Of a stretch of 64,000 nt of DNA, positions 1 to 8,234 are shown in pieces (position 1 is the first letter of the stretch; each line of letters opens with the position of its first letter). The notes under the pieces were generated by a model. That model saw only the letters and a list, made by a program, of their open reading frames with translations, was not told the DNA's origin and did no database searches. Source of the DNA: Atlantibacter hermannii (GTDB taxonomy: Bacteria; Pseudomonadota; Gammaproteobacteria; Enterobacterales; Enterobacteriaceae); the NCBI GenBank assembly GCA_900635495.1, contig LR134136.1:1550001-1614000 (forward strand), in the 5' to 3' direction. A program made the translations under genes and the position numbers.

Positions 1-296
1 CGGACGTTAGTGTTAAATGCCGCTTGCGAGGTAAGATCTGATGAGACCTGATTACAGCCGGAAACCGTCAGAGGCTGCAGCGTCGTGACCACACCCTCGA
101 GATCGTGGAAGTAGCCATGCACATACTCCCGGATACTGTGGGTAAGAATATCGTAAGCCTGTTCACGCTTATGGTGCAGCCACAGTGCGTTAATGACGGA
201 GGCGCAGATTGCCAGCAGCAAACCGACCATAATGCTGATGAGGATGATTTTGCGCGGCGTCGCCAGATATCGCTCGAAGATATGAGCTGCTCTCAT
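1..296 (-). CDS. pdeN: PdeN (Rtn)-like cyclic-di-GMP phosphodiesterase, N-terminal part only
   Basis: This is the first ~98 residues of a minus-strand gene whose 3' part lies beyond the left edge. It starts at the ATG at 296. After a short basic N-terminus there is one membrane segment (about residues 17-37), then a periplasmic stretch with the pattern LQPLTVSGCNQ...LT..AAFNTNVR. That pattern is typical of the CSS-motif sensor domain found in front of EAL domains. In E. coli, rtn/pdeN sits directly beside mepS, which supports the call. The EAL domain itself is not in the window, so catalytic activity is inferred from the family. Confidence 0.8.
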   Translation of the reverse strand, partial: MRAAHIFERYLATPRKIILISIMVGLLLAICASVINALWLHHKREQAYDILTHSIREYVHGYFHDLEGVVTTLQPLTVSGCNQVSSDLTSQAAFNTNV

Positions 297-385
297 CCCG
301 GGGAACCTTCTGGGCAGGGGCGATGGGTGGGGTTGTAGAAGAATATAACGTAGTTGCAGACAGCTGTAATCACTCAGATTACAGC

Positions 386-412
386 AAACAAAAACGCTGC
401 CGAAGCAGCGTT
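386..412 (-). terminator. Rho-independent terminator of mepS
   Basis: On the minus strand an 8-bp stem (AACGCTGC/GCAGCGTT) with a four-base loop is followed by a T-rich tract. It lies about 50 bp after the mepS stop. Confidence 0.75.
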
Positions 413-459
413 AATGTCAAACAGCATCTTATTGACAGTCAAGGGAAGCTGACAACAGA

Positions 460-1029
460 TTAAGTGCGGCTCAGTACGCGCCGTGCTTCGTTGTAACGCT
501 TATTCCAGTAAGGCTCATCCATGCTGGAAATGACAACGCCACTGCTGGTGGAAGCATGAACGAACTGATTATTGCCGATATAAATACCGACATGGCGTCC
601 GGTTGAACCTGCACGGAACAGAACCAAATCACCGGTTCGCAAGCCAGTACGGGAAACGTGTTTACCCATCTCTTGCTGTTCGTAAGTCGAACGCGGCAAC
701 TCTAAACCAAATTGTTCGCGGAAAGTGCGCTGCACGAAACCGGAGCAATCAATGCCGCTACGGGTGCTGCCGCCGAGGCGATAGCGAACGCCTTTCCAGC
801 TTGCGTATTGTTCCATTAAACGCGATTTGATATCGACGTTACGGACCATTTGTTCAAATTCATCCTGAGAGGCTTGCAGTAAAAAACTGTCGTTACTGCC
901 TACTGCATGCGTCTCAGAATGCGCATTCTTCGCGGTATGGGTGGAGCTACAAGCGGAAAGCAGTACCGCTACTGCAATCGCAGGGATTACCCGCAAGAAA
1001 TATCTCACAATCGGCTGAGATTTGACCAT
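460..1029 (-). CDS. mepS: MepS (Spr) murein DD-endopeptidase, lipoprotein
   Basis: 189 residues. The N-terminus is a lipoprotein signal with lipobox LLSAC (Cys27), so the protein should be anchored in the outer membrane facing the periplasm. The NlpC/P60 domain follows: nucleophile Cys95 in DCSGF, His146 in GRHVGIYIG and His158 in FVHAS. The family cleaves D-Ala-mDAP cross-links so that the murein sacculus can expand; in E. coli MepS is degraded by Prc/NlpI. Its neighbours, pdeN and lpxT, match the E. coli order. An AAGGGAA ribosome site precedes the ATG at a fairly long distance. Confidence 0.95.
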   Translation of the reverse strand: MVKSQPIVRYFLRVIPAIAVAVLLSACSSTHTAKNAHSETHAVGSNDSFLLQASQDEFEQMVRNVDIKSRLMEQYASWKGVRYRLGGSTRSGIDCSGFVQRTFREQFGLELPRSTYEQQEMGKHVSRTGLRTGDLVLFRAGSTGRHVGIYIGNNQFVHASTSSGVVISSMDEPYWNKRYNEARRVLSRT

Positions 1030-1388
1030 GTTGTTTATTTTCCCTTGAAGTCCTTAACGACAAATATCGTTATAAAAAATGCCAAACGTGACGAGACTAA
1101 TTAGCAAGGCGTGATGAGACAATTCTGGATGTGCAAAAATGTGGGACAACGCACACTAAGATTACTCATTAGCCACTATTTAACCGTTTGCCAACAAAGC
1201 GAGTCCGAGATTACCCGATCGATACTCGCATGGCGAGCGCTTTTATCCGATTTTTTATAAGAAAATGTGATGTTAAAAAACAAAATTTATATTTCAACAT
1301 TGTTTTAACATTTTCGTTGCGATAATAGGCAAGTGTTTCATTTACATGACAAATATTTTGTTTGTTATTTAAGCTAAATTTTTTAATG
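1030..1388. other. Gene-free AT-rich region upstream of mepS
   Basis: About 360 bp between mepS and the lpxT terminator. The right half (about 1240-1390) is very AT-rich, with several short T and A runs. No ORF here has a recognisable product or convincing ribosome site. It presumably carries the mepS promoter and leader, but I could not assign -35/-10 boxes with confidence. Confidence 0.5.
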
Positions 1389-1430
1389 TAAAAAAAACCG
1401 CCAGACGTTTTTATCCTGTCTGGCGGTTTA
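1389..1430 (-). terminator. Terminator of lpxT
   Basis: A 9-bp GC-rich stem (CCGCCAGAC at 1398-1406 with GTCTGGCGG at 1418-1426) is followed on the minus strand by a run of T. It sits just after the lpxT stop. Confidence 0.8.
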
Positions 1431-1443
1431 ATTTATGAACAAT

Positions 1444-2157
1444 TTAGTTGTGTTTATGGAGAGATTTATTCTTTCCAGGTAAATAGTGGTTCAGTCGCGT
1501 GATAATTATATCGCTTAGCGGTGTCATTAATACCCAGGGAAGCCCTACTAAAATTACGGATAAGGATCCCACGAAAATATCAGTAAACCAGTGAGCGCCA
1601 ATCATCATTCTCGGCAATGAAAAAACCACAAAAATAATCAGGGAAATCGCAAAAGCCCGCACTCCAAAATAGCGCAGCATGAATCCGCAAAATATCATCA
1701 GCATCATGCCGTGATCGCCAGGGAAGCTGTCTTTAGACGCATCTTTCGTGGGGACATTCAGTAAATCACTGACCCGGTTAATATCGGTGAAGAAAAGCGT
1801 CGGGCTATGGCGCTGCACCGGAATCATTTGTCCCAGCTGATTCAACACGACTGCGGTCAGCAGCATGACAACGCCCATGATGATAATCTGGCGGCGGCCA
1901 TAAGGCGTTTCTTTTACCCAGTAAGAGAGCATCAGCAGACCCATCGCCAGCAGCGAGCAGCCATCGAAAGCGCGGTTATTGGTGATCGCGACCAGCCATA
2001 AAAAGGCCCGATTCTCCGTTAACAGGTTATTGAAGAAGCGGAATACACCGGCGTCCACCGGAAACCAAAACCCGTGGCCGGGAAGCAGCAGCCAGGAAAA
2101 GAATAAAGCCAGCCCGGCAAGATTCATCAACACAATAAGAGGGAGGCGCGTTTTCAT
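1444..2157 (-). CDS. lpxT: LpxT, lipid A 1-diphosphate synthase (Kdo2-lipid A phosphotransferase)
   Basis: PAP2-superfamily membrane enzyme of about 237 residues with roughly six hydrophobic segments. The phosphatase-type motifs are visible: FPGDHGMM (PSGH-like) and PRMMIGAHWFTD (SRxxxxxHxxxD-like). LpxT moves a phosphate from undecaprenyl diphosphate to the 1-position of lipid A on the periplasmic face, recycling the carrier and raising surface charge. A GTG at 2169 would add four residues, but the ATG at 2157 aligns with the E. coli start and has an upstream GAG at usable distance. Also known as yeiU. Confidence 0.92.
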   Translation of the reverse strand: MKTRLPLIVLMNLAGLALFFSWLLLPGHGFWFPVDAGVFRFFNNLLTENRAFLWLVAITNNRAFDGCSLLAMGLLMLSYWVKETPYGRRQIIIMGVVMLLTAVVLNQLGQMIPVQRHSPTLFFTDINRVSDLLNVPTKDASKDSFPGDHGMMLMIFCGFMLRYFGVRAFAISLIIFVVFSLPRMMIGAHWFTDIFVGSLSVILVGLPWVLMTPLSDIIITRLNHYLPGKNKSLHKHN

Positions 2158-2203
2158 GATCGTTATCACACTCTAATTTTACACGCAGGCAACGGTAGAC
2201 GGA

Positions 2204-3181
2204 CTAACTTAAACGAATCTTCAACAAACTTGATTGCAGCGCATTCCAGTCGGGTTGATCGTTATGAATAAGCTCAATGCGGCTGTCCGGCGGTGCCACA
2301 TTTTGCGTCTCGATATGAAAGTCCATTCCCTGGCGATTGATACGCACCAGACCTTCCGGAATACGCATCACGCCCTTCACTCGGTCGACCGGCGCGAGGC
2401 GCGCCCATTCGAGCAGGCCGATGGTATCGAACACGGTTTCGCTATCAAAAATCCAGCCGCAGGCGTGATAGCCCTGACCCTGATTAAGGCTGCGCCGCCA
2501 GCGTTGATGGCTGGCTAAATTCAGCGCCGCCAGTCCGCGTGACGACGGATGCGCGTGGACATGGTCCGGGCTGGAAGGAAGCTCACGGGTATTGCGGCGC
2601 GGGGCGTCCAGCAAGGCCACATCGATTTGGCCCTGAGTCGCGGTAATCAGTTGGCGCTCATCGCCCATGTTTTCCTGCCACTGCTGTAATGCCTTTACTG
2701 CAGCGTCGTCTGCCCGGTCCTGTTTATTAGCGATAATAATGTCGGCGGCGGCCAGTTGATCGCGAAAGTTATCGTTATTCAGGTATTGCTCATCCAGCAA
2801 CTGGCGGGCGTCCAGCAGGCACAGCGTGGCGCGCAAATCAATCCACGGCTCATAAACCGGCGCGGTTAACATATCGAGTATCTGTTTGGGGTGGCCCAGG
2901 CCGGTCGGCTCAATCAGCAGACGGTCCGGCTTGCCCTGGCGCAGCAGGGTATTCAGTCCGACCTGCATCGGCAGGCCATTGACGCAGCACATGCAGCCAC
3001 CGGGGATCTCTTTAAGCAGTGCGCCGGTATCGGCGAGCAGTGCGCCGTCAATGCCGACTTCGCCAAACTCATTCACCAGTACTGCCCATTTCTCGGCGGG
3101 ATCTTTATTGGCTAACAGATGTAGGATCGTGGTGGTTTTACCGCTGCCTAAAAAGCCGGTAATCAGGTTGGTTTTAGTCAC
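2204..3181 (-). CDS. yeiR: YeiR, zinc-binding COG0523/CobW-family GTPase
   Basis: 325 residues from a GTG start at 3181 that follows AGGAG by six bases. A longer in-frame start at 3202 exists but lacks this ribosome site and adds residues absent from E. coli YeiR. The P-loop GFLGSGKTT is at the N-terminus, the family's metal-binding GGCMCC (CxCC) motif is near residue 65, and NKxD-type base recognition (NKQDR) is in the middle. The CobW C-terminal domain follows. The family is linked to metal handling, and E. coli YeiR binds zinc. The exact client is unknown. Confidence 0.9.
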   Translation of the reverse strand: MTKTNLITGFLGSGKTTTILHLLANKDPAEKWAVLVNEFGEVGIDGALLADTGALLKEIPGGCMCCVNGLPMQVGLNTLLRQGKPDRLLIEPTGLGHPKQILDMLTAPVYEPWIDLRATLCLLDARQLLDEQYLNNDNFRDQLAAADIIIANKQDRADDAAVKALQQWQENMGDERQLITATQGQIDVALLDAPRRNTRELPSSPDHVHAHPSSRGLAALNLASHQRWRRSLNQGQGYHACGWIFDSETVFDTIGLLEWARLAPVDRVKGVMRIPEGLVRINRQGMDFHIETQNVAPPDSRIELIHNDQPDWNALQSSLLKIRLS

Positions 3182-3267
3182 GGGGGGCTCCTGCCGAATC
3201 AATATCGCAAAAAGGCGATAACATAGTGTAGCCAGTAATCCTGGCTAAAAATGACGGCAAAGAGAAG

Positions 3268-3289
3268 AGGGGAGCGTCATTGCTCCCCT
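3268..3289 (-). terminator. Hairpin after yeiQ, possible terminator
   Basis: A perfect 8-bp stem (AGGGGAGC/GCTCCCCT) with a six-base loop lies in the yeiQ-yeiR gap. The following minus-strand bases are only moderately T-rich, so termination strength is doubtful. Confidence 0.45.
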
Positions 3290-3302
3290 TAATCAAGGCA
3301 GA

Positions 3303-4769
3303 TTAACGACGTGCCAGGCGTGCGACGGCATCACGCGAGCCGGTTCGGCACAGGTTTTGCCATGCCGCTTTCAGGGTATGGATAAATACCGGGTTAGCAG
3401 GCAGATCCTGGCCAAAAATTTCTTTCAGGCTCAACAACGCCTCCACGCGGGTTTCCTCTGTGCTGCTTTCCACCTGAGCGCGGATTTTTTCCACCAGCGG
3501 GTCGCGTACGTCAATGGACGCGCCGCTGTCATCAACACCGCTGACGTAGCGCATCCAGCCCGCCACGCCCAGCGCCAGTAACGACCAGTCACCGCCGTTC
3601 GCCAGATGCCAGCGAATACTGTCCAGCATACGCTGAGGCAATTTCTGGCTGCCATCCATCGCAATTTGCCAGGTCTGGTGCTTCAGCGCCGGATTGCTGA
3701 AGCGTTCGATCAGGCTGTCGGCGTAGGCGCTGAGATCCACGCCGGTAATACGCAGAGTGGGCGCCTGTTCATTAAGCATCAACCGGCGGGCTGCGGTTTT
3801 AAAATTCTCGTCAGCCATACAGTCGGCAATGTGCTTATATCCCGCCAGATAGCCCAGCCAGGCCAGGAAGGAGTGGCTGCCGTTAAGCATGCGCAGTTTC
3901 ATCTGCTCCCAGGGCAGAACGTCGTCAACCATCTGGACACCGACCGCTTCCCACTCGGGACGGCCCGCAACAAAATGATCTTCGACTACCCACTGAATAA
4001 ACGGCTCAGCGCTGATGGCGCACGGATCGTCCACGCCGAGAAGGGTGCTGACTTCCTGTAAGGATTCCGGCGTCGCGGCGGGCACAATCCTGTCGACCAT
4101 GGTGGCCGGGAACGAAACATGTTCGGCAATCCAGTGCGCCAGTTCCGGTGAACGCTTTTCTGCCATACCGAGTACCGCCTGGCGCACCACGCGGCCATTT
4201 TCAGGGATGTTATCGCAGGACAGTACGGTAAAGGGAGCGAGCCCGCGCGCCTGGCGACGCGCCAGCGCCTCCACTAACAGGCCCGGCGCTGAGTGCGGGG
4301 CGTGAGGATGGGCAAGATCGTGAATAATGCGTTCGTTGGCTGCGTCAAGCTGGCCGCTGGCCGGATCGATGCAGTAACCTTTCTCAGTAATGGTGAGTGA
4401 GGCAATCGCCACCTGCGGTTCGCAGAATTTTTCAATAATGGCTTCAAGGCCGTCCAGCTTAGCATTCAGGCATTCATTGACGGCACCCACCACAATCGCC
4501 GTGTTACCCTGCGCGCCTTTTTCCAGCACCGTGAAAAGATGATCCTGCTCGCGTAGCGCGCTCATCAACTTATCGCCGCTGAACAGGCTGATTTCACAAA
4601 TGCCCCAGTCGCCGCCGTTCCTGCGCAACACCCGGTCCGTTAATAATGCCTGGTGCGCACGATGAAACGCGCCAAAACCCAGATGCACGATACGGCTTTT
4701 TAATGCGCTGCGGTCATATTCCGGCGTTTGCACGTCGGGAGGAAGAGAAGCGGTGGCGAGGTTTTTCAT
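3303..4769 (-). CDS. yeiQ: YeiQ, mannitol dehydrogenase-family oxidoreductase
   Basis: 488 residues from the ATG at 4769. A longer start at 4793 is not supported by the E. coli homologue. The N-terminus has a Rossmann nucleotide-binding signature (IVHLGFGAFHRAHQ). The central domain has the polyol/uronate dehydrogenase catalytic pattern KLRMLNGSHSFLAWLG with the conserved Lys, Asn and His. The family (mannitol dehydrogenase, fructuronate reductase UxuB, tagaturonate reductase) interconverts a sugar ketone and alcohol with NAD(P)H. The substrate of YeiQ is not established. It lies upstream of yeiR on the same strand and about 270 bp from efpL. Confidence 0.9.
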   Translation of the reverse strand: MKNLATASLPPDVQTPEYDRSALKSRIVHLGFGAFHRAHQALLTDRVLRRNGGDWGICEISLFSGDKLMSALREQDHLFTVLEKGAQGNTAIVVGAVNECLNAKLDGLEAIIEKFCEPQVAIASLTITEKGYCIDPASGQLDAANERIIHDLAHPHAPHSAPGLLVEALARRQARGLAPFTVLSCDNIPENGRVVRQAVLGMAEKRSPELAHWIAEHVSFPATMVDRIVPAATPESLQEVSTLLGVDDPCAISAEPFIQWVVEDHFVAGRPEWEAVGVQMVDDVLPWEQMKLRMLNGSHSFLAWLGYLAGYKHIADCMADENFKTAARRLMLNEQAPTLRITGVDLSAYADSLIERFSNPALKHQTWQIAMDGSQKLPQRMLDSIRWHLANGGDWSLLALGVAGWMRYVSGVDDSGASIDVRDPLVEKIRAQVESSTEETRVEALLSLKEIFGQDLPANPVFIHTLKAAWQNLCRTGSRDAVARLARR

Positions 4770-5036
4770 TGTCGGCTTTACCTGATTAACCATTAATTAA
4801 CATATGCAGTGTAAAGTTATACGACAGCAATGTGAATTGGTAAGCCGCGAGAATCTGAAGAGTGTGAAGGTGATCATGCATTATGGCGAAATTAGCGGAG
4901 CGCAGATAAAAACAGTCTGACAGCTTAGGTGTAATTGGTATGACAACTTTGTAAAGTGGCGGGGAGAGAGGCAATAACGGCGCGGATAAATAACCAGGCG
5001 ATAACAAACAGGGGCAGCGCTGCCCTGTCCGTGATA

Positions 5037-5609
5037 TTAATCGGCGCGACCCATGTAGCGGCGCTCCGGAATATGAATGCGGATTTTATCACCAGTGCTC
5101 AGGTATTCCGGCACCTGAATAACGAGGCCAGTAGACAGCGTCGCAGGTTTGGTACGGGCGCTGGCAGAGGCGCCTTTAATGCCCGGCGAGGTTTCAACGA
5201 TTTCCAGATCCACCGTCTGCGGCAGTTCCAGCGCCAGCAGCTGTTCGTCCCAGGTCAGCACCTGCATATCCGGCATACCGCCTTCAGGAATAAACAGCAG
5301 TTCGTCTTCAATCTGCTCTTTATTGAAGATAAACGGCGTGTAGTCTTCGGCGTCCATGAAGACGTACTCATTACCGTCAACGTAAGAAAAATTCACGAAG
5401 CGGCGCGTCAGGGTCACGGTATCGACAATATCGTCGCCTTTAAAGCGTTCTTCCACTTTCAGGCCGGTACGCACATCCGAGAAACGCATTTTGTACAGCG
5501 TCGCTGCGCCGCGCGCGCTAGGCGCCTGAATATCAATGTCTTTTACCAACAGCAACTTGCCGTTGTAATTGAGAACCATACCTTTCTTTGTTTCGTTTGC
5601 TCTTGGCAT
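5037..5609 (-). CDS. efpL: EfpL (YeiP), elongation factor P-like protein
   Basis: 190 residues with the three EF-P/KOW/OB-type domains. EF-P carries a modified Lys at the tip of its first-domain loop; here the corresponding loop is APSARG with Arg33, the hallmark of the YeiP/EfpL branch. Known members help ribosomes over stalling Pro motifs and other sequences without needing the EF-P lysine modification. A small perfect inverted repeat (CTTGCCA-N3-TGGCAAG, 5662-5678) lies about 50 bp upstream of the start and may be regulatory, though no regulator is evident. Confidence 0.93.
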   Translation of the reverse strand: MPRANETKKGMVLNYNGKLLLVKDIDIQAPSARGAATLYKMRFSDVRTGLKVEERFKGDDIVDTVTLTRRFVNFSYVDGNEYVFMDAEDYTPFIFNKEQIEDELLFIPEGGMPDMQVLTWDEQLLALELPQTVDLEIVETSPGIKGASASARTKPATLSTGLVIQVPEYLSTGDKIRIHIPERRYMGRAD

Positions 5610-5775
5610 CGGAGTAATCCTGTCAATAGGGCTGTAAAATATCGCGCCAAACTACTCGCGGCTTGCCATTGTGGCAAGTGGAATTCGAACGTAATGGGCA
5701 TTTAACGTAAAAGTCGTAGTTCCGTCGGCTATCGCCTGTTAAAGTCGCCGTTCGCCCCCTTTGCCGGATCATCGA

Positions 5776-6030
5776 ATGGAATGCCGTCCCGACTGCGGCG
5801 CGTGTTGTATTGCGCCCTCAATTTCCACCCCTATACCCGGCATGCCGCATGGCAAGCCTGCGAATACGCGTTGTATTCAGCTTTCAGATAATAACCTGTG
5901 TCAGATATTTACCTCGCCGCTGCGTCCTGCCGTGTGCGCAGGTTTACAACCCAGCCGGGAGATGTGTTTAACCAGTCGGGACGCCGCCATGGTGTATTTG
6001 ATCCAGCTTGAAACGGATACGGCCCCGTAA
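5776..6030 (+). CDS. yeiW: YeiW, small YkgJ/UPF0153-type cysteine cluster protein
   Basis: 84 residues from the ATG at 5776, the same length as E. coli YeiW. A TTG 15 bp upstream is in frame but less likely. Cysteines are arranged as CRPDCGACC near the N-terminus, with further Cys in the middle (TRCIQL, NNLCQIF) and C-terminal half (RPAVCAGL, MCLTS). This is the zinc- or iron-chelating pattern of the YkgJ family. The function is unknown. It stands alone between divergent efpL and the oxidoreductase gene. Confidence 0.85.
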   Translation: MECRPDCGACCIAPSISTPIPGMPHGKPANTRCIQLSDNNLCQIFTSPLRPAVCAGLQPSREMCLTSRDAAMVYLIQLETDTAP

Positions 6031-6178
6031 CGGCCTGCGCTAACGGCTGGGCTCGCTTTTTCGCGCTAAGCGCTCTCCCGCCCGGCAAAGCGGGACGGTA
6101 TGCGCATTTAATGTCATAACCCTGCTTTTCATCGGTGTATATAAATAGTTGGTTTTCCAATTAATAGGACGCTAACTA

Positions 6179-8173
6179 ATGATTGCAACCGATATCCTTT
6201 TTCAGCCCATCAGTATCAGAAATGTCGAAATCAAAAACCGCTATGTGATGGCCCCTATGGGTAATGTGGGTCATGCCGATGCACAGGGCGCATTCAGCCA
6301 GAGCGCGGTAGATTATTTTGCAGCGCGCGCCCGGGGTGGCGTGGGGCTTATCATTACCGGACTGTGCGATGTCGCCCCGCATATCGAAGGCATTACGCCG
6401 TGTCATATGCCGCTTCCGACCCTTAATCCCAACGCATTTTTATACAGTGCGATTGAGCTGACCGAGCGCGTCCATGCGTGGGGCAGCAAAATCTTTCTGC
6501 AACTTACCGCGGGCTTCGGTTATTCAGGCAAATCGACAGTCGCCACCAAACCCGTCGCCCCCTCTCCCATTGCAAACCGCTGGCAGCCTGAAATTGAACA
6601 TCGTGCCTTAACGCGCAGTGAGATTTATCAGTTTATCGAGGGCTTTGTGCAGAGCGCGAAAATTGCGCAAAAAAGCGGCTTTGATGGTGTCGAAATCCAT
6701 GCGGTGCATGAGGGGTATTTACTGGATCAATTCACGCTCGCTTTCTATAACAATCGCCAGGATGAGTTCGGCGGCAGTCTGGAGGCGCGCCTGAAGTTTC
6801 CCGTCGAAATTGTGAAAGCCATTAAAGCGGCCTGTGGAGACGACTTCCCGGTGGCGCTGCGTTTCAGTCTGAAGAGTTTTATCAAGGATCACCGTCAGGG
6901 CGCCGTGCCTGGGGAAGTGTTTGAGGAAAAAGGGCGTGATGTGGCTGAGGGGCTTGCCGCGGCAAAAATCCTGGTGGCGGCAGGCTATGACGCACTGGAT
7001 GTGGATGCCGGTACTTACGATTCGTGGTACTGGAATCATCCACCTATGTATTTCGGCAAAAAGGGTATCTACCTGGAATTTTCCCGGCAGGTTAAACAAG
7101 CCGTGGATGTGCCGGTGATTGTCGCTGGCCGGATGGATGACGACCAACTGGCACGCCAGGCGCTTTTGAACGGAGATTGCGATCTGGTTGGTCTGGGTCG
7201 GCCACTGTTAGCCGATCCCGATCTGCCCAATAAAGTCCGCCTTAACCAAACGGCGGCTATTCGCCCTTGCTTATCCTGCCACGAAGGGTGCATGGGCCGT
7301 TTTGCCCGAGGCGGCCGGTTAAGCTGCGCGGTAAACCCGGCATGTGGCCGCGAAGCGGCTTTTGCCCTCTCGCCAGCTCTGAATAAAAAGCAGGTGGTGG
7401 TGGTCGGTGGCGGGGTGGCAGGGATGGAAGCGGCCCGGGTAGCGGCCATTCGCGGGCATCGCGTCAGCCTGTATGAAAAAAGCGGCGCGCTTGGCGGCGT
7501 GGTGATCCCAGGTGGCATGCCGCCTTTTAAATCGGACGATCGTGATTTGCTGAAGTGGTATCAGCATGCGCTGGGTGAAACCGACGTCCAGATTACCCTC
7601 AATCACGAAATTACCCGTGAGGACATCTGCGCCATTCAGCCAGACGCCGTGATTATCGCCACCGGATCGACGCCGGTGATCCCACCGATAAAAGGGCACG
7701 GCAGTATTCCCACCTACTGTGCCAGCGAGGTGCTGATGCAAACTGAACTGGCTGGCCCGCGGGTGGCCATTGTCGGCGCAGGGTTAGTGGGTGCTGAGCT
7801 GGGTCTGTGGCTGAAACGGTTGGGCCGAACGGTCATATTGATTGAAGCCAGTGACAAGATACTGGGTGGCGGCATGCCTGTTATGAATGCGGATATGCTC
7901 ACCGACTTGCTTCATTATGAATATGTTGAAATCCACCGTGAGACGCGGGTCACCGAGATAACTCCCCGTGGGATCAGGATCGTCGGCCCGGAAGGCGAGC
8001 GCGACGTGAATGTGGATACCGTGGTGTACGCCGTGGGTTATCGCAGCGAAAACCGTCTGTGGAACGAGATAAAAGCGGACGCTGTAGAAAGTTATTTACT
8101 GGGCGACGCAAAACGGGTGAATAACATCATGTATGCAATTTGGGATGCATTTGAAATCGCGCGTAATTTGTAA
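6179..8173 (+). CDS. FMN/4Fe-4S/FAD oxidoreductase of the 2,4-dienoyl-CoA reductase / 2-enoate reductase family
   Basis: 664 residues. The first ~350 form an old-yellow-enzyme barrel (MAPMGN, RARGGVGLIITG, DGVEIHAVHEGYLLDQF, LVGLGRPLLADP). An iron-sulfur motif CLSCHEGC begins at Cys364, with a further Cys about 12 residues on. An FAD-binding motif VVVGGGVAGMEAA lies near residue 405 and an NAD(P)H-binding motif VAIVGAGLVGAELG near 530. This is the layout of FadH, BaiCD and 2-enoate reductases, which reduce activated C=C bonds. The substrate is unknown. It is probably not FadH itself, which lies elsewhere in E. coli, and E. coli K-12 has no such gene here. AGGA lies nine bases before the ATG. 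Confidence 0.88.
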   Translation: MIATDILFQPISIRNVEIKNRYVMAPMGNVGHADAQGAFSQSAVDYFAARARGGVGLIITGLCDVAPHIEGITPCHMPLPTLNPNAFLYSAIELTERVHAWGSKIFLQLTAGFGYSGKSTVATKPVAPSPIANRWQPEIEHRALTRSEIYQFIEGFVQSAKIAQKSGFDGVEIHAVHEGYLLDQFTLAFYNNRQDEFGGSLEARLKFPVEIVKAIKAACGDDFPVALRFSLKSFIKDHRQGAVPGEVFEEKGRDVAEGLAAAKILVAAGYDALDVDAGTYDSWYWNHPPMYFGKKGIYLEFSRQVKQAVDVPVIVAGRMDDDQLARQALLNGDCDLVGLGRPLLADPDLPNKVRLNQTAAIRPCLSCHEGCMGRFARGGRLSCAVNPACGREAAFALSPALNKKQVVVVGGGVAGMEAARVAAIRGHRVSLYEKSGALGGVVIPGGMPPFKSDDRDLLKWYQHALGETDVQITLNHEITREDICAIQPDAVIIATGSTPVIPPIKGHGSIPTYCASEVLMQTELAGPRVAIVGAGLVGAELGLWLKRLGRTVILIEASDKILGGGMPVMNADMLTDLLHYEYVEIHRETRVTEITPRGIRIVGPEGERDVNVDTVVYAVGYRSENRLWNEIKADAVESYLLGDAKRVNNIMYAIWDAFEIARNL

Positions 8174-8234
8174 TTGACGTACAGGCTGGTGAGGCACTCT
8201 CAGCAGCCTGTTATCCTTTCAGCGATGCAAAGCG

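Noticed and set aside
105..338. 77-codon plus-strand frame at the left edge
   Set aside because: It is antisense to the well-supported pdeN N-terminus.
4956..5705. 249-codon plus-strand frame across efpL
   Set aside because: It is the reverse of efpL and its flanks and has no start context or domain.
8181..8210. CAGGCTG...CAGCCTG inverted repeat after the flavoenzyme gene
   Set aside because: The loop is long and no T tract follows on either strand, so I did not call it a terminator.
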